Shown here in pieces: positions 48,966 to 56,642 of a stretch of 64,000 nucleotides of DNA. Origin of the DNA: JAEUOS01 sp965279115 (GTDB lineage: Bacteria > Pseudomonadota > Gammaproteobacteria > Burkholderiales > JAEUOS01); NCBI GenBank assembly GCA_965279115.1, contig OZ257137.1, positions 5,332,001 to 5,396,000 of the forward strand, in the 5' to 3' direction. Each line of letters starts with the position of its first letter. The stretch's first letter is position 1. The position numbers and the translations under genes are program-made. The notes under the pieces were generated by a model. It worked only from the letters and a program-made list of their open reading frames with translations. It ran no database searches and had not been told where the DNA came from.

Positions 48966-49789
48966 GCCATCGCTCCGGCCAGCAACTGGTTGACCGCATC
49001 GGCGCCTTCAAGCGCGCAGGCATGGCCCACCGGTCCGAGGTCGATGAGCGCGGTGCGGGCCGCGGCCGCGGCCCGCTGGCAGCCGCCGGGCGGCGTGATG
49101 GTGTCCATGCTGCCGCAGGCCACCGTGACGGGGCAGGAGATGAGCGCAAGATCGCGCGCCAGCGAGCCACCGGCCAGCATGCGCGTGGCCTGCGCATAGC
49201 CGTGCGGGTCAACCTGCGCCATCACGGACTTGATGTAGGCGACTTGGTCGGCGCTGGCCGAAGGTGAGAGCATTGCCGCACCGCGCTTTTCAGCCATGCC
49301 GGCCGGCCCGAGGTTTTGCAGGTTGGCGAGGCGGTCGCGCATCTTCGCTTCGCGAACCGCGGGCTCGGCGTCGGCATACCCGAGCGCCGGGGCGAGCAGT
49401 ACCAGCCGCCTTACCCGCGCGGGCTGCAGGACGCAGGCTGCGGCCGCCATCAATGCGCCCAGCGAGTGACCAACCAGCGTGATCTCGCCGATACCCAGGG
49501 CGTCCAGCCATTCCCAGGCGCGCTTGCCGTAGTCGGCGGCGGCGGGGGTTTCCTGCGCCAGGGGACTGCTGGTGCCGTAGCCTGGCGCATTCCAGGCGAG
49601 CACGCAGCGGCCATCGGCCAACCGCTGCAATTGCGCAAGCCAGCTGGCGGAGGCCGAACCGATGCCGTGCAGAAGCACCAGGGCGGGCGCGAGTCCCGGC
49701 GTGGCGCCCGCATGGCGGTACTCGATGTGTCCACTGGTCACGCCTGCGGTCTTGGGCGGGAAAGCCGCGAGTTGTTCTGCCAGCGTCAT
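48962..49789 (-). CDS. Alpha/beta-hydrolase (meta-cleavage-product-hydrolase-like size)
   Basis: 275 residues from ATG 49789. Signatures are LLHGIGSASASW (oxyanion), GHSLGALMA (nucleophile Ser), CGSMDTITPP (acid) and GHACALE (His). Its placement with an extradiol-dioxygenase-like protein suggests hydrolysis of a C-C or ester bond in a ring-cleavage product; that is inferred from context. The stop overlaps the IclR start by ATGA and the start lies 13 bp after the cupin stop. Confidence 0.85.
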   Translation of the reverse strand: MTLAEQLAAFPPKTAGVTSGHIEYRHAGATPGLAPALVLLHGIGSASASWLAQLQRLADGRCVLAWNAPGYGTSSPLAQETPAAADYGKRAWEWLDALGIGEITLVGHSLGALMAAAACVLQPARVRRLVLLAPALGYADAEPAVREAKMRDRLANLQNLGPAGMAEKRGAAMLSPSASADQVAYIKSVMAQVDPHGYAQATRMLAGGSLARDLALISCPVTVACGSMDTITPPGGCQRAAAAARTALIDLGPVGHACALEGADAVNQLLAGAMA

Positions 49790-49802
49790 GGGGCGGGTCG
49801 CG

Positions 49803-50402
49803 TCACTTGTTGCGCTTGATCTTCGCCAGCGGCGAATCCGGCGGGTAGGTGGGCGTGATGGGCCGGGGCGAGCCAAGCATCACGCACATGAGCGCATCTT
49901 CGTCGCCGATGTTGTGCTCCTCGCGATAGACGCCTGGGGGCACGGAGATCAGGTCACGCTCGGTCACCACGCCTTCCCAGCGCTGGCCGTCCTTCTCGCA
50001 GATCACTTTCATGGCGCCGCGCATGACGAAGAAGATCTCCTCGACGTCATAGTGGATGTGCGAAGGCCCGATATGCCCGGCCGGGATCACCATGGTCGAA
50101 AAGGTGAAATGCGCCGAAGGCACGGTATTGCTGTCGGAGGCCACGCCGGTGCCGCCGGTGCCGACGTAGCGCATCTGCGCGCGGCGGTACCTGGGGTCGT
50201 AGTCGGCCTGGAACTTGAGCGCGTCCCAGTCATAGCGGCGGGTGGAGCGGCGCGCGATACGCGACTCCATCCACTCCGCGAAGCTCTGGCCGGGCTTTTG
50301 CATCATCGACTGCTGGATCTCCGCCTCCGGCGGGATCAGCGGATCCATCAGGCCGCGTTCATTGAATACCGGCTGGTTGGCTGCTTCGGGTCGTGCGCTC
50401 AT
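49803..50402 (-). CDS. Cupin-domain protein
   Basis: 199 residues. One cupin_2 barrel (about 90-175) has the metal motif G-(x)4-H-x-H-(x)4-E in HIGPSHIHYDVEEIFFVMRG, with a late His in REEHNIG. The N-terminal about 80 residues are helical and polar. It may be a small dioxygenase, isomerase or decarboxylase of the operon; the sequence does not decide. Gap to the SDR gene is 32 bp. Confidence 0.82.
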   Translation of the reverse strand: MSARPEAANQPVFNERGLMDPLIPPEAEIQQSMMQKPGQSFAEWMESRIARRSTRRYDWDALKFQADYDPRYRRAQMRYVGTGGTGVASDSNTVPSAHFTFSTMVIPAGHIGPSHIHYDVEEIFFVMRGAMKVICEKDGQRWEGVVTERDLISVPPGVYREEHNIGDEDALMCVMLGSPRPITPTYPPDSPLAKIKRNK

Positions 50403-50434
50403 GGCGTTCTCCTTCGGTTTTGCCGCATCAAGAA

Positions 50435-51184
50435 TCAGTTCATCACGAAGCCGCCGTTGACCGGCAGCACCTGGCCTGTCACGTAGCCGCTGTCCGGTCC
50501 GAGCAGGAACAGGAGGGCGGCGATCAGGTCGTCGGGCATCTGGGCGCGCTTGATGGCGCGGCCTTCCTGGTAATGGCGGTGCCGCGCTTCCGGCACATAT
50601 TCGGTGGCTTCCACCAGGGTGAGGCCGGGGGCGATGGCGTTGACGGCGATACCGTCGTCACCCAGTTCACGCGCCATCGAGCGCGTCATCGAAATCACCG
50701 CGCCCTTGCTCGACACATAGGCCATCAGGCGTGGCGCGCCCCATAAAGCGGTATCGGAGGCGAGGTTGACGATGCGGCCGCGTCCGGACGCCTTGAGATG
50801 CGGATGGGCTGCGCGGCTGGCCAGCCACACGCCGCGAACGTTCACGGCCATGACGCGGTCCCAGGTCTCCACATCGAGTTCCGCCATGGTCTTGCCGCCG
50901 GAATTGGTGATGGCTGCGTTGTTGACCAGGCCATCCAGGCCGCCGAGCGCAGCAGCCGCTGCCGCCACCGCGGAATCGATGGCCTGCGGATCGGCCATGT
51001 CCATCGGCAGGTAGTGCGCGCCCAGTTCGACGGCGAGTTTCGCGCCGCGCTCATGCAACACATCGCCCAGAGCCACGGTTGCGCCTGCGGCGACCAGTGC
51101 GCGCACGAAGGCCTCGCCCAGGCCGCGCGCAGCGCCGGTGACCAGCACCCGATGACCGGCCAGGCGTGCCGTTGCGGCGTTCAT
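50435..51184 (-). CDS. Short-chain dehydrogenase/reductase
   Basis: 249 residues. Classical SDR features are TGAARGLGE (cofactor), NNAAI, catalytic Ser in NLASDTA, Y-x3-K in YVSSK and the C-terminal YVTGQVLPVNGGFV. It probably oxidises or reduces an alcohol or dihydrodiol intermediate with NAD(P). It is the second gene of the operon, 7 bp after the Rieske ferredoxin. Confidence 0.9.
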   Translation of the reverse strand: MNAATARLAGHRVLVTGAARGLGEAFVRALVAAGATVALGDVLHERGAKLAVELGAHYLPMDMADPQAIDSAVAAAAAALGGLDGLVNNAAITNSGGKTMAELDVETWDRVMAVNVRGVWLASRAAHPHLKASGRGRIVNLASDTALWGAPRLMAYVSSKGAVISMTRSMARELGDDGIAVNAIAPGLTLVEATEYVPEARHRHYQEGRAIKRAQMPDDLIAALLFLLGPDSGYVTGQVLPVNGGFVMN

Positions 51185-51191
51185 CTATGCC

Positions 51192-51536
51192 CTAACCCTT
51201 GAGCTTGATCGCGATGCGGCCGTCGACTACCCGTACCGGATAGGCCTTTAGGTCGCGCTGGCCGATCTCGTTCAGGCACTTGCCGCCGGCGATCTCAAAG
51301 CGCGCCCCATGCAGCGGGCATTCGATGATGCCGTCCTCCACATACCCCTGCGACATGAGCGCAAAGGCGTGCGGGCAGATGTCTTCCAGGGCATGGACCG
51401 CGTCGCCACATTGGTAGATGCCGATCTTGGTGCCCTCGACCTCGACACCCAGGGGAAACTCCGGGTCGAGCTGGGAAAGTTCGGCCACTTCCTGCCAGCC
51501 GTCCTGGGAGTCTTGGTTGGTTGTGCTGTCGCTCAT
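51192..51536 (-). CDS. Rieske [2Fe-2S] ferredoxin
   Basis: 114 residues. The cluster-binding motifs are C-P-H (in DICPHAF) and C-P-L-H (in IECPLHGARF), spaced as in ferredoxin components of ring-hydroxylating dioxygenases. Such proteins pass electrons from a reductase to an oxygenase. No oxygenase large or small subunit or reductase is encoded in this block. It is the first gene of the operon, behind the palindromic operator candidate. Confidence 0.92.
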   Translation of the reverse strand: MSDSTTNQDSQDGWQEVAELSQLDPEFPLGVEVEGTKIGIYQCGDAVHALEDICPHAFALMSQGYVEDGIIECPLHGARFEIAGGKCLNEIGQRDLKAYPVRVVDGRIAIKLKG

Positions 51537-51571
51537 GGCGTCGGGATCAAAAAGGTGGCCAAAGTGGATAT

Positions 51572-51593
51572 GTTGTTTTATATATGAAACAAC
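51572..51593. promoter_or_regulatory. 22-bp near-perfect palindrome, candidate IclR operator
   Basis: Arms GTTGTTT (51572-51578) and AAACAAC (51587-51593) are perfect inverted repeats around an AT-rich 8-bp centre; 20 of 22 positions are symmetric. It lies 36-57 bp upstream of the Rieske gene start, over the AT-rich promoter region. Palindromes of this type are typical IclR-family sites. Binding is inferred. Confidence 0.68.
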
Positions 51594-51688
51594 GATTCGC
51601 TAACGAAAAATTTACAGCAAAGTCCTGCGGGCTGTCAACAGATTCGCATCGGGTGGCGTGAGGCGGGGAAATGCGTCAGGACAGGCGA

Positions 51689-51949
51689 CTATTCCTGCGT
51701 CTTGCGGACGAGCTGCTTTTCAAATGCAGCGTCGTTCCTGGTCACCCGGCGCGCCTGCTGGGGGCCAAGACCATTGACGAATGTCACGAACTCATCCAGC
51801 GGCATCGCGTTGCAGACTTGCTCTTCGCCCTTGTCATCCTGTTTGCTCAGGAAAAACATGCCGTCGCCAGTGTTGCTGAGCGTGTAGTGGGACTCCGGAC
51901 AGCGGGCGTTCAACCGGGAAATTGCAGCGGAGGCGCGGGTGGATCGCAT
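51689..51949 (-). CDS. Small uncharacterised protein
   Basis: 86 residues from ATG 51949 (MRSTRASAAISRLNARCPE); an upstream ATG at 51994 adds 15 residues. It is soluble and contains the segment SHYTLSNTGDGMFFLSKQDD and a C-terminal basic helix (QQARRVTRNDAAFEKQLVRK). No family is recognised. It stands alone between the operon promoter and the Bug-type gene. Confidence 0.5.
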   Translation of the reverse strand: MRSTRASAAISRLNARCPESHYTLSNTGDGMFFLSKQDDKGEEQVCNAMPLDEFVTFVNGLGPQQARRVTRNDAAFEKQLVRKTQE

Positions 51950-52019
51950 GGCGGGGATTTTCCGGAATCGAGGGGGTGAAGACGATTGTCGCACCCGCCT
52001 CGACCGCCGGCACCGGCAA

Positions 52020-53006
52020 TCATTCGACCTTGATGTTGCCTGCCTTGATCAGCCGGCCCCAGGTCTCCAGATCTGCCTTCACCTGGGCGGCGAAATCCTC
52101 GGGCGTGCCGAGCACCGTCTCGAGTGCGTCATCGGTCAGCCGTTTCTGGAAATCCGGCCGTTTCACGATCGCGGCCACGTCGCTGTTGATTTTCATCACG
52201 AGGTCACGCGCCATTCCGGGCGGACCCATGAATCCGTACCAGGCTTCGATGCGAAATCCGGGCAAGGTCTCGGCAATCGCCTGCACCTGCGGCATTGCCG
52301 GCGAGCGCTTCGCGCTCGTCACGCCCAGGGCCTTGAGCTTGCCGCTTCTGGTGATCGAGATCGAAGCTGTGATGCCGCCGAAGATCAGCGGTACGTGACC
52401 CGCCATCACATCCCCCAGGGCCTGACCGAAACCCTTGTACGGAATGTGCGCCACGTCCAGCCCGGCCATGTGCTTGACGGTTTCCATCGACAGATGCTGC
52501 TGCCCGCCCGGGCCCGAGGATGCGTAGCTGATCCGCCCCGGCTGCTGCTTCGCCAGCGCGATGAATTCCTTCATGTCATTGGGCGCGAACGACGGATTGG
52601 CCATTAGAACAAACGGGCCCGCGGCAACATTGGCGATTGGCGTGAGGTCGCGCAGCGGGTTGTAGGGGACGTTCTTCACCAGGTTGGGCGCCAGGGTGAT
52701 CGACGCGTCGGCGGCGAACAGCAGCGTATACCCGTCCGGCGGCGCCTTGACCACGAAATCCGTGCCTATGGTGCCGGTGGCACCGGTCTTGTTCTCCACC
52801 ACCACGTTCTGCTTCCACAGCGTCGCGAGCTCCTGCGACAGGATACGGCCGTAGATGTCCGGCGTGCCACCGGGCGGGAAGGTGACGATCACCTTGACCG
52901 GCTTGTTGGGGTAGGGCTGTGCTTGGGTCGATGTGGCCCAAAGCAGGGCCAGCCCGATTGCGGCGAAGAGGCGCGGGAATGGTGTGGGTCGGCGTGGCAA
53001 TCGCAT
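52020..53006 (-). CDS. Bug/TctC-family periplasmic binding protein
   Basis: 328 residues from ATG 53006 with a GGAG ribosome site. The signal peptide ends at about residue 29 (TQA). Bug signatures are YPNKPVKVIVTFPPGGTPDI, VENKTGATGTIGTDFV, YASSGPGGQQHL and IPYKGFGQAL. Members bind carboxylates and aromatic acids and are abundant in Burkholderiales, usually as orphans. Proximity to the catabolic operon suggests a carboxylate substrate for it, but this is inference. Confidence 0.94.
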   Translation of the reverse strand: MRLPRRPTPFPRLFAAIGLALLWATSTQAQPYPNKPVKVIVTFPPGGTPDIYGRILSQELATLWKQNVVVENKTGATGTIGTDFVVKAPPDGYTLLFAADASITLAPNLVKNVPYNPLRDLTPIANVAAGPFVLMANPSFAPNDMKEFIALAKQQPGRISYASSGPGGQQHLSMETVKHMAGLDVAHIPYKGFGQALGDVMAGHVPLIFGGITASISITRSGKLKALGVTSAKRSPAMPQVQAIAETLPGFRIEAWYGFMGPPGMARDLVMKINSDVAAIVKRPDFQKRLTDDALETVLGTPEDFAAQVKADLETWGRLIKAGNIKVE

Positions 53007-53049
53007 CAACGTGACTCCGGGAAAGATGCAGCGGGTGAAAAGTCGCACT

Positions 53050-54240
53050 CTAACGTACCTCGCTTTTGCCTCCTTGACGGGATTTCGCTGCGCGACGATT
53101 TCGGCCGGGCTCCGGTGCGGTCGAAGACAGGGATTCAAGGAAGGCCAGCAGGTCGGCGGATTCCGTACTGTCAAGCTGCAACGGACGCAGGATCTTCTCG
53201 CCGTCGGCATGCAAACGGTCCTCGTTGAGTTCGGAATAATGCCGGATCACGTCGGCCAGTGTGGCCAGGTTGCCGGCGTGCATGTAGGGCGCCGTGCGAG
53301 CGACGTTGCGCAGTCCGGGGACCTTGAATTCCCCCCAATGGCGGTGCTCGAGCGTGAGATGCCGGGTTGCCACGGCGTTGGCCTGCGATTGGTCGTCGTT
53401 GTAGCGCCCCAGCAGGTTGAAGGCGCTGTTCCTGACCAGTTGGATGCCGGCATGGCGGCCGGAGTCCACACGCCCCGGCGCCGCGAAGAAGGGGATACCG
53501 ACGTCGGCGAACTCGCCATTGGTGAATGTCGGGCCGAAGTGGCATACCGCGCAGTTACCACGACCGACGAAAATCTTCAGTCCGCGCTGCGCGGACAAGG
53601 GATAGCGCGCCATGGCGCCGCGATCACCGCGCGCCAGTGCGTCGCGGAAGTCGTCGAAAGGCGTGCGGCCGGTAACCACGGTTTCCTGGAATGCCGCCAG
53701 CGCCTTGGCGAGGTTGACCATGGTTTCCTCATCGTCACCCGGTGGCCCAAACGTCCGCCGGTAGCGCGCGGCCATGTCCGGATGGGTGCGAACACGATCG
53801 GCCAGCAGAGCGGCGTTCATGCCCATTTCGCGACGGTCGGTGAGGGGACGGATCGCGTGACTCCACAGGCTATCGGCACCGCCGTCGCGGCCGAACCAGC
53901 GCTCGAAGCGGGAATTGGCAATGGCAGGTGCGTTGCGATCGAGCAGCTCACGGCCGAAACTCCTGGTCTGCGCGTCGGTCCATGCGCGGCCAGGCAGGTG
54001 GCAGCTTGCGCAGGTCAGGTTGCCCTCGGCGGACAGGCGCGCGTCGAAAAACAGCTGACGCCCGAAGGCGATGGCGTCTGGCTTGCCGGAGTGTCGGTTG
54101 CTTGCGTCCTTTTTCAGTTTCGGCGGCCAGGGCCCGTGTCGGGCGATGGCTTCCTTTTCTGCGTGGGTGAATTCGACCTGCGCCGAAGCCAGCGCCGCGA
54201 GGATCGCGAGCAGCATTCCCGTCAGGGCACGCAGGATCAC
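53050..54240 (-). CDS. Di-haem cytochrome c peroxidase/MauG-family protein
   Basis: 396 residues with a GTG start whose GTGA overlaps the stop of the YtkA-like gene. A signal peptide covers residues 1-21 (LLAILAALASA). Two haem-binding motifs are present, CASCH and CAVCH. The family reduces peroxide or performs long-range oxidation of a protein partner in the periplasm. The C terminus is basic and Ser/Arg-rich. Last gene of a three-gene operon. Confidence 0.9.
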   Translation of the reverse strand: MILRALTGMLLAILAALASAQVEFTHAEKEAIARHGPWPPKLKKDASNRHSGKPDAIAFGRQLFFDARLSAEGNLTCASCHLPGRAWTDAQTRSFGRELLDRNAPAIANSRFERWFGRDGGADSLWSHAIRPLTDRREMGMNAALLADRVRTHPDMAARYRRTFGPPGDDEETMVNLAKALAAFQETVVTGRTPFDDFRDALARGDRGAMARYPLSAQRGLKIFVGRGNCAVCHFGPTFTNGEFADVGIPFFAAPGRVDSGRHAGIQLVRNSAFNLLGRYNDDQSQANAVATRHLTLEHRHWGEFKVPGLRNVARTAPYMHAGNLATLADVIRHYSELNEDRLHADGEKILRPLQLDSTESADLLAFLESLSSTAPEPGRNRRAAKSRQGGKSEVR

Positions 54241-54644
54241 TTGAGCGGAAACTCCTGCTTCAGGCGTTCCATGCCTGTGGCGTCGCGCACATCGAACAGG
54301 AACTCCCACTTGCCGGGCATGTGGAACATCAGCCCCTCGGCGCGATACCGGCCGGGTTCGCCCTGGGCTTTCACACTGGCCTTGTAGTTCATGCCGTGGC
54401 GATGTTCCGGCATGTGGCCGTCCACCCGCACTTCCTCGATACGCGCGCCGGCTTGCCTGGGACACACCACCAGGTCGACGGCGAACGGCTTGCCCACCAC
54501 CACTTTCGCCGGATCGGTGCGGTAGGCGAGGGTGTGGCGGGGCGCCTCGATGCTCTTGCCGCCTTCGAGCCTGGGCGTGCAGGTCTGCGCCGTAACCGGG
54601 AGTGCAGCCAACAGGAGGGCGGCGGCGGACAGCGCGTGGTTCAT
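54237..54644 (-). CDS. Exported YtkA/FixH-like domain protein
   Basis: 135 residues with a signal peptide (1-19, ending VTA). The beta-sandwich region contains DGHMPEHRHGMNYKASV and MFHMPGKWEFLFDV, typical of YtkA-like proteins. The clustered His and Met residues could bind copper. It lies between an amidohydrolase and a di-haem peroxidase gene, overlapping both by 4 bp. Confidence 0.75.
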   Translation of the reverse strand: MNHALSAAALLLAALPVTAQTCTPRLEGGKSIEAPRHTLAYRTDPAKVVVGKPFAVDLVVCPRQAGARIEEVRVDGHMPEHRHGMNYKASVKAQGEPGRYRAEGLMFHMPGKWEFLFDVRDATGMERLKQEFPLK

Positions 54645-55459
54645 GGCTTTTTCATCGGATCGGGACCGAACAGAGCGTCGCCGTTGCGAAAGGCGATGCG
54701 CTCCGCCAATGGCGCGGGCAGGTCTTTCATCCATTCGCGTGACCAGCGGGCATGCTCGACGATGTACGGCCAGCGCTCCGGCGTATAGGTGTCGGTGCCG
54801 ACCATGAAACGGTCCGGAAACTCGGTGAACAGCTCCTTCCATTCGGGATGAACCTTGCCACCGTTGCCGTGGTCGTTGCGGAAAGCCAGGTCGCACCAGA
54901 GGTTCTTGTGCTTCTTGAGCATCTCGCGCACCTTCTCCGGCCGGTCGAATCCCGAGTGCGCCCACAGGATGCGCGCCTGCGGCCACTGCTTGAACAGCCG
55001 TTCGACCGCATCCACATCGGAATGCGCATGCAGCACCAGGTTGTGCTGTCGCGCCATTTCCACCATGCGCCGCGGCACCGGCAGGTCGGCATCGGCGCCA
55101 TAGAGGTGGAATTCGCCCACCGCGACATAGCGGTACTTCTTCAGCCTTTCCTCCATGTAGCGGGCGATGTTTTCGTCGCGCGCCCAGGTGGAAACATCGC
55201 TGCGGGAGCGGTAAGGGCGCAGTGACGGCAGGATCAGGTCCGGCGCTTCGGCGTAAAGCTTCTGGTTGCCGTCGTCGTTGGCGCTCGAGACCAGAACGCG
55301 CTTGATCCCGGCTTTGCGAATCAGGGCGATGGCCTCCCTGGGCGGCACCGACTCCCATGCGTCATGGCTGTAGTGCACGTGGGCATCGAAAATGGGCAGT
55401 TCGGCAGCGGCCGCCGTCCCGGTGGCAAGCGCGATAAGCGCGACCAGGGCAATTCGCAT
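54641..55459 (-). CDS. Exported amidohydrolase (amidohydrolase_2 family)
   Basis: 272 residues from ATG 55459 with a CGGAG ribosome site. A signal peptide (1-18) precedes the TIM-barrel metal motifs: FDAHVHY (HxH), LHAHSDVD, WAHSGFD and VGTDTY. Amidohydrolase_2 proteins hydrolyse lactones or decarboxylate aromatic acids and are usually cytoplasmic; export is unusual. First gene of an operon with the YtkA-like and peroxidase genes. Confidence 0.83.
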   Translation of the reverse strand: MRIALVALIALATGTAAAAELPIFDAHVHYSHDAWESVPPREAIALIRKAGIKRVLVSSANDDGNQKLYAEAPDLILPSLRPYRSRSDVSTWARDENIARYMEERLKKYRYVAVGEFHLYGADADLPVPRRMVEMARQHNLVLHAHSDVDAVERLFKQWPQARILWAHSGFDRPEKVREMLKKHKNLWCDLAFRNDHGNGGKVHPEWKELFTEFPDRFMVGTDTYTPERWPYIVEHARWSREWMKDLPAPLAERIAFRNGDALFGPDPMKKP

Positions 55460-55596
55460 GTGAAACTCCGTTTTGGACTGAACCCCAATGGTAGAGGCAC
55501 GCGGCATGGCGGCGCAAGGACGGGAAAACGCGGCTTTGGCTGGGCAGGCGCGCCGCTGCGGTAAAGTTCGCCGATGCGCCATACCTGCCTGCAGTC

Positions 55597-56082
55597 ATGA
55601 CTACCTCCATCCGCGTCGGTCAGGGATTCGATGTTCACGCCCTCGTGGCCGGTCGCCCCCTGATCATTGGCGGCGTGACCATTCCCTACGAAAAGGGCCT
55701 GCTCGGGCATTCCGATGCGGACGTGCTGCTGCATGCCATCACCGACGCCCTGTTGGGCGCAGCGTCGCTGGGCGACATCGGCCGTCATTTCCCTGATACG
55801 GATGCGCGGTTTCGCGGTGCCGATTCGCGAGTCCTCCTGCGTGAAGCCGTAGCGCGGGTGCGTGGCGCAGGTTTTAAGCCTGTCAACATCGATTGCACCA
55901 TCATCGCCCAGGCGCCAAAAATGGCGCCGCACGTGGCGGCGATGGCGGCCAATATTGCTGCCGACTGCGGACTGGCTTTCGAATCCGTGAACGTGAAGGC
56001 CAAGACCACTGAACGTCTCGGCTTCACCGGGCGTGGTGAAGGCATCGCCGCCGACGCGGTGGCCTTGGTCGAGAAGGCCTGA
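55597..56082 (+). CDS. ispF: 2-C-methyl-D-erythritol 2,4-cyclodiphosphate synthase
   Basis: 161 residues. Zinc and substrate motifs are GQGFDVHAL, GHSDADVLLHAITDALLGA and KAKTTERLGFTGRGEGI. It cyclises CDP-methylerythritol 2-phosphate in the isoprenoid pathway. The stop overlaps the thpR start (TGATG). It is separated from ispD by about 12 kb. Confidence 0.97.
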   Translation: MTTSIRVGQGFDVHALVAGRPLIIGGVTIPYEKGLLGHSDADVLLHAITDALLGAASLGDIGRHFPDTDARFRGADSRVLLREAVARVRGAGFKPVNIDCTIIAQAPKMAPHVAAMAANIAADCGLAFESVNVKAKTTERLGFTGRGEGIAADAVALVEKA

Positions 56083-56642
56083 TGGCGCTGCCATTTTCGG
56101 CCGGTATGCGCCGGCCGCCGCCGCTGGCCCGGAACGAACGACTTTTCGTGGCGCTGTGGCCCGACGCGGCCACCCGCGACGCATTCGCGGTGGCGGTGGA
56201 CAAACTCGGCATCGCGGGACGGCGTGTGGCGCCGACCAACCTGCACCTGACGATGGCGTTCCTTGGCCAGGTGCCTTCGACCACCCGTGGCTCCATACTC
56301 AAGGCCATGCGCGAGACCCGCGCGGGGCGCTTTACGATCCAGCTGGACAGGGTGGGGCACTTTTCCGCCAGCCGAGCCGCATGGCTGGGCATGTCGAATC
56401 CACCCCAGGCGATTCTGGAAATCCAGAAGCGCCTGGTAGCGCATTTGCGCAGCGCCGGATTCGCGCTCGAAGAGCGGCCTTTCCGCGCCCACGTGACTGT
56501 CACACGCGACGCCGCGAAGCCCGACGCCGCACAGCCGGACGGCGTGCTGCCGGTTGTTTGGACCGTGGACAACCTGTCCCTGGTGCGTTCGCCGCCACGC
56601 GGCGGCGGCCAATACCAGGTGCTCGATGCGGTGACGTTCTAG
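56082..56642 (+). CDS. thpR: RNA 2',3'-cyclic phosphodiesterase ThpR
   Basis: 186 residues. The 2H phosphoesterase motifs are HLTMAFLG (about residue 54) and HVTVTRDA (about 138). The N terminus LFVALWPD is typical. ThpR opens 2',3'-cyclic phosphates on RNA. Translationally coupled to ispF. Its stop shares CTAG with the stop of the convergent envZ-like gene. Confidence 0.93.
   Translation: MALPFSAGMRRPPPLARNERLFVALWPDAATRDAFAVAVDKLGIAGRRVAPTNLHLTMAFLGQVPSTTRGSILKAMRETRAGRFTIQLDRVGHFSASRAAWLGMSNPPQAILEIQKRLVAHLRSAGFALEERPFRAHVTVTRDAAKPDAAQPDGVLPVVWTVDNLSLVRSPPRGGGQYQVLDAVTF

Noticed and set aside
43638..55596. Integrative element or prophage
   Set aside because: No integrase, transposase, tRNA end or direct repeats were found; only the synteny break supports an insertion.
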